Part shown: positions 60,983 to 64,000 of the stretch, piece by piece
Layout of the letters: every line of letters starts with the position of its first letter
Position numbering within the stretch: the first letter of the stretch is position 1
Assembly (NCBI GenBank): GCA_900450595.1
Contig: UGGS01000001.1
Coordinates: 62,001-126,000, forward strand
Direction: 5' to 3'
Origin: [Flavobacterium] thermophilum
GTDB lineage: Bacteria; Bacillota; Bacilli; Bacillales; Anoxybacillaceae
Length of the DNA: 64,000 bases
Program-made: the position numbers and the translations under genes
The notes under the pieces: model-generated
Databases searched by the model: none
Told to the model about the DNA's origin: nothing
What the model saw: the letters and a program-made list of their open reading frames with translations, nothing else

Positions 60983-62316
60983 GGTTCATCACCAAAAGTT
61001 GTACTTGCACCTGTCATGAAAGTATGTTAGCTGTTTCTAGCCGAACCCGCAGTGCAAAACGCTGGATATTTCTGTATCCGTATCCCCGGCGTTTCATCAG
61101 CTTGATCTTGTTATTTGTTCCCTCCATTTTCCCATTTGAATAAGGGGATAAAATGCACGATATGATTTCGTCTGTTCGTTTGACGAGTGATTTTGCGATG
61201 GCGCGAACAGCAGAACAAGGACAAAACAAATACCGATGAACCCAGGCGTTCAAACGACGTTTCGCCTGTTGCTCATCTTTGCTTTTGAACACATAGCGAA
61301 CATGTTGGAGCGATTGGTAAACAGACTTTAAGTAATCGCTTTCATTACACCATTCTCGTATGATTTGACGTTCTTCCTCCGTCAATTTCTCTGGACATTG
61401 GCTCAATAAACGGCAAACGTAACGGACATTTCCGTGTTTCTTGCCTCCTTTGCCCAAATATTTGCGACAACGTTCTAAAGCATCGGTAAACAGCTGAATG
61501 ACATGGAAATAGTCGACGACATGTGTCGCCTCTGGGCAAACCCGTTGAATCGCTTTTTTCATCGCTGGAGCCAAGTCACTCACGACATACTGAACGGAAC
61601 GAGACACATGAGCCAATGCACGCCCAATGGCTTCCTCGTTCTTTCCTGCTTCCATGGCATACACTTCTCCCGTTTCGGCATCCATGATCGCCACTCCATA
61701 GTCGTGCCCTTTTCGAAATGCAAACTCATCGACACAAACCGCCTTTGGTTGGACGTCATTCGATAGGAAGGAAGGGGCATGGGTATAAAACCATCGTTCA
61801 ACGGTCGTGTAAGGAAGCTTGAGCATACGAGCCACCGCCTGAATGGATGTTCCGATGCAAGATTGCGCGACCCATCGCTGAAACGCATCCGTCGCCACAC
61901 TTCGCGGAGAGATGGCTGGATACGACGTGCTGAACGTCACGCCACACGTGCTACAACGTCTGCGCTCGATAGGAAGTTCGATCCAAAAAATCCCTATTCG
62001 CTGAGCATAGCCATGCATCCATTGCTTCTTTTTGACTGTCATTTTGATCGTGCGCTTCAAGCAGACAGGACATAACGGGCATTGTTCGGGTAGAGAAAGT
62101 TCGAAAATCCAACGTTCCCCTTCTTTCCGCACCTTTTGAATCAAAACATCTGGTAAATCGATGAGTTCTTTGATAAACTGAGAGTACATGCGAATTTCCC
62201 TCCATGGTTTGGTTTGGTCACCTTTACCATACAGGAAAATTCGCATTTTTTGTACCCTCTATTTCCTCTATGCACACCTACCTTAAATGATCAAGTACAA
62301 CTTGTGGTGAAGAGCC
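60983..62316 (-). mobile_element. Complete ISL3-family insertion sequence, 1334 bp
   Basis: Inverted repeats of 25 bp at 60983-61007 and 62292-62316 match at 22 positions; both begin GG.TC.TCACCA. An 8-base target duplication TGTTTTGT flanks it exactly (60975-60982 and 62317-62324), the length typical of ISL3. One transposase gene fills the element. The perfect duplication and intact transposase mean the insertion is recent and may still be active. Confidence 0.96.
61014..62189 (-). CDS. ISL3-family transposase
   Basis: 391 residues. N-terminal zinc-finger-like cysteines (CPLCPVC...CSTCG), a helix-turn-helix (SIQAVARMLKLPYTTVERW), then the DDE catalytic core: Asp in VCVDEFAFRKGHDYG, Asp in YVVSDLAPAMKKA and Glu in NGKMEGTNNKIKLMKRRGYGY. 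ATG at 62189 after GGAGGG; the frame upstream to 62246 has no site. No stop or frameshift. Confidence 0.95.
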   Translation of the reverse strand: MYSQFIKELIDLPDVLIQKVRKEGERWIFELSLPEQCPLCPVCLKRTIKMTVKKKQWMHGYAQRIGIFWIELPIERRRCSTCGVTFSTSYPAISPRSVATDAFQRWVAQSCIGTSIQAVARMLKLPYTTVERWFYTHAPSFLSNDVQPKAVCVDEFAFRKGHDYGVAIMDAETGEVYAMEAGKNEEAIGRALAHVSRSVQYVVSDLAPAMKKAIQRVCPEATHVVDYFHVIQLFTDALERCRKYLGKGGKKHGNVRYVCRLLSQCPEKLTEEERQIIREWCNESDYLKSVYQSLQHVRYVFKSKDEQQAKRRLNAWVHRYLFCPCSAVRAIAKSLVKRTDEIISCILSPYSNGKMEGTNNKIKLMKRRGYGYRNIQRFALRVRLETANILS

Positions 62317-62415
62317 TGTTTTGTGTAATTTTGTAAATTTTTTGGATCGCCGTTATATTCTTCACGAATTCGTTTCAGGCAGCGTTCGATCACGCTGATC
62401 TTGTTTAAAATGACA

Positions 62416-62823
62416 TCACTTTTCATATATGCTCCCGCTTTCCGTAATTTGTTTTAACACCGGTGCTCTCTCTTCGTTTAGTTTCACATACATTTTCAAT
62501 GTTTTCATTTCGAACTCAGCCCGTTTCCGCTCGTCGCGGCAATCAATGGCTTTTCCCGTCGAGACGACTTGCGCTTGAAACACGGTGCTGGCTTGGCGCA
62601 AATCGACAAGATCGACATCGCGCCCTAACTTGTCAGCCAAATGCCCCGCGAGCCGAAACAGCTCATACGGATCATGCGGTTCGCCGTCGCTGACAAAGGC
62701 GATGTCGACATCACTGTCCGGGCGCAGCGTCCCACGGGCGGCTGAACCGAACAGGTAGATGACGAACGGGTGAAGAGCCGGGCGGAGCGTCTGAATGATG
62801 ATCGTCTCCATTTCGTTTGGCAA
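62416..62823 (-). CDS. mntA: MntA-type nucleotidyltransferase antitoxin
   Basis: 135 residues. The minimal nucleotidyltransferase motif is GSAARGTLRPDSDVDIAFV (GSX10DXD, about residues 24-42). MntA AMPylates a tyrosine next to the HepT active site to silence it. The start is the TTG at 62823 after AAGGGGG; a longer frame to 62958 runs through a terminator hairpin and is rejected. The gene is intact although its toxin partner is disrupted. Confidence 0.88.
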   Translation of the reverse strand: MPNEMETIIIQTLRPALHPFVIYLFGSAARGTLRPDSDVDIAFVSDGEPHDPYELFRLAGHLADKLGRDVDLVDLRQASTVFQAQVVSTGKAIDCRDERKRAEFEMKTLKMYVKLNEERAPVLKQITESGSIYEK

Positions 62824-62887
62824 TCGCGATGCCCCCTTGCGTTTTTCTTCATTATAGCAAAATCTTATTGTTCTTGGCGAAAAGATG

Positions 62888-62924
62888 GAAAAAGAAAAAG
62901 GGATGGCGATGATGCGCCAATCCC
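62888..62924 (-). terminator. Intrinsic terminator downstream of clpE
   Basis: On the minus strand GGGATTGGCG (62924-62915) pairs with CGCCATCCC (62908-62900), followed by TTTTTCTTTTT. Confidence 0.8.
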
Positions 62925-63103
62925 TCTGAGCGAAAGAAGCAGGGGCTGATTGATTCATTTCCTCCTTACATACAAACTTCGGGGCGGCTCTTTTTGCTGC
63001 TCTTCCCTAAAACACTTCCTCACCCCGAAAACGGGATGGGGCGATGTTCGAGTCATTCGGGTGATGGATGATATAGGTGTGCGCGTTGGTCGTTACGCCA
63101 CAA

Positions 63104-64000
63104 TTAGGCGATTTCCGCCACAATGGCATTGTCCTTGACATCGATACGGATCGCACGCACCGATTGATCCGCGTCAAGCAGGCAGTCGGCGATGTTGTCT
63201 TCGACATGCTCTTGGATGACGCGGCGGAGCGGGCGGGCGCCGAAGGCCGGATGGTAGCCGAGTTCGGCCAGTTTTTCTTTCGCCGCTTCCGTCACCTCGA
63301 GTTCAATGCCTTGCTCGCGCATCGCCGCTTTGACGTCAGCGAGCATCAGGTCGACGATCTCAAGCAAGTGTGCTTTTTCGAGCGGCTTGAACTCGATGAT
63401 GGCGTCGAAGCGGTTCAAAAATTCCGGCTTGAAGTAGGCGCTCAAAGAGTCAAGGACGCTTGTTTGCCCGTTGCCCTCTTTTTCAAAGCCGACGGTGATT
63501 TTTTTGTCGGTCGCACCGGCGTTGCTTGTCGCGATGATGACCGTGTCTTTGAAGCTGACGGTGCGGCCTTGGCTGTCGGTTAGGCGGCCATCTTCTAAAA
63601 TTTGCAAGAAGATGTGCTGTACATCCGGGTGCGCCTTTTCAATCTCGTCAAGCAAGATGATGCTGTACGGATTGCGGCGCACTTTTTCCGTCAGCTGGCC
63701 GGCTTCTTCAAAGCCGACATAGCCCGGCGGCGAACCGATCAGCTTCGAGACCGAATGTTTCTCCATGTATTCGCTCATATCGAGGCGAATCATGGCGTCT
63801 TTTGTGCCAAACAGCTCCTCGGCGAGCGTTTTGGCGAGCTCCGTTTTCCCGACGCCGGTCGGGCCGACGAACAAGAACGAACCGATCGGGCGGTGTTTCG
63901 CTTTCAAGCCGGCGCGGCTGCGGCGGATCGCCTTGGCGACTTTTTTCACCGCTTCCGCTTGGCCGATCACTTTTTTCGCCAAGTGTTCTTCGAGATGTTT
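63104..64000 (-). CDS. clpE: ATP-dependent Clp protease ATPase subunit, C-terminal part (ClpE-like)
   Basis: The 5' end lies beyond the right edge; 298 residues are visible. They form the second AAA+ domain: Walker [11 protein letters not shown], Walker [12 protein letters not shown], the pore loop [13 protein letters not shown], sensor 1 [10 protein letters not shown] and the C-terminal small domain [16 protein letters not shown]. The sequence before Walker A ([31 protein letters not shown]) is closest in style to ClpE. It unfolds substrates for ClpP. A CtsR operator would be outside the window. Confidence 0.85.
   Translation of the reverse strand, partial: KHLEEHLAKKVIGQAEAVKKVAKAIRRSRAGLKAKHRPIGSFLFVGPTGVGKTELAKTLAEELFGTKDAMIRLDMSEYMEKHSVSKLIGSPPGYVGFEEAGQLTEKVRRNPYSIILLDEIEKAHPDVQHIFLQILEDGRLTDSQGRTVSFKDTVIIATSNAGATDKKITVGFEKEGNGQTSVLDSLSAYFKPEFLNRFDAIIEFKPLEKAHLLEIVDLMLADVKAAMREQGIELEVTEAAKEKLAELGYHPAFGARPLRRVIQEHVEDNIADCLLDADQSVRAIRIDVKDNAIVAEIA

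Larger units (their letters stand above)
60665..62426 (-). pseudogene. hepT: HepT-like toxin gene interrupted by an ISL3 element
   Basis: The two halves lie on either side of the insertion: residues 1-34 at 62426-62325 and the remainder at 60982-60665. Joining them across one copy of the 8-base duplication restores a 139-residue HepT (DUF86) protein, the normal length, with the RNase-type motif RNIAVHDY (RX4-6H) intact. HepT is the toxin of the HEPN/MNT system. It starts within the end of mntA (ATGAAAAGTGA overlap). The insertion must abolish full-length toxin. Confidence 0.9.

Noticed and set aside
62416..62958. Longer mntA frame starting at the ATG at 62958
   Set aside because: It would run through the clpE-side terminator hairpin (62888-62924), the extra residues look non-coding, and the TTG at 62823 has a well-spaced AAGGGGG.

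Overview
The window looks like chromosomal DNA of a thermophilic, spore-forming Firmicute of the Geobacillus/Parageobacillus group. The evidence is a moderately high G+C with strong AAAGGAG-type ribosome binding sites and frequent GTG/TTG starts, an alpha/beta-type SASP, a Spo0 phosphorelay-like PAS kinase, RsgI, an S-box methionine salvage regulon, an IMEF-type encapsulin locus, and the N-succinylamino acid racemase trio that was characterised in Geobacillus kaustophilus. No rRNA, tRNA, CRISPR array or prophage was seen.

Layout. 0-3.3 kb: copper homeostasis operon csoR-copA-copZ with a CsoR operator over the promoter. 3.4-5.6 kb: a multicopper oxidase that has lost its first cupredoxin region and now abuts a membrane-anchored C39-like peptidase. 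5.7-12.1 kb: asnB and a cobalamin-riboswitch-controlled class I ribonucleotide reductase (nrdA-nrdB), bracketed by two direct copies of a ~155-bp inverted-repeat element. 12.3-15.6 kb: HD protein, tagged [2Fe-2S] ferredoxin with a Fur-box-like site, an unknown gene, and an encapsulin/IMEF-cargo pair whose shell gene carries an in-frame amber codon. 16-23.1 kb: MHS-type MFS permease plus ornithine cyclodeaminase-like enzyme, murB, a lipid-kinase homologue with an altered GGDGT motif, a membrane protein, a gene-poor stretch, and a split ThrE-type exporter pair. 23.2-26.9 kb: three genes that convert D-amino acids to L-amino acids through N-succinyl intermediates, plus a GNAT. 26.9-30.6 kb: acetate-type symporter pair and an amino acid permease.

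30.6-34.4 kb is a decayed stretch: a frameshifted rsgI without sigI, an SASP gene, stumps of an ABC permease and an MFS permease, a zinc alcohol dehydrogenase and three overlapping micro-genes. 34.4-39.1 kb: B12-binding radical SAM protein, a four-PAS histidine kinase and ogt. 39.1-51.0 kb: a near-complete methionine salvage locus. One S-box controls mtnK-mtnA and a probable methylthioribose ABC importer, a second controls mtnWXBD, and mtnU and mtnE lie divergently between them. 51.1-57.7 kb: ZIP metal transporter, MarR regulator, orphan PduL, a Rossmann oxidoreductase-like protein, an S9 peptidase and a lysine-riboswitch-controlled permease. 57.7-64 kb: a second type of small inverted-repeat element, M3 oligoendopeptidase, GNAT, a hepT-mntA toxin-antitoxin pair whose hepT is split by a complete ISL3-family insertion sequence, and the 3' part of clpE, which runs off the right edge.

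The most interesting parts are the IMEF-encapsulin locus with two separately encoded TVGSL-tagged cargoes and a broken shell gene, the pair of inverted-repeat elements around asnB-nrd, the IS-interrupted HepT/MntA module, the methylthioribose import branch, and the series of fresh gene losses (multicopper oxidase, encapsulin, rsgI, hepT, the lipid-kinase motif).
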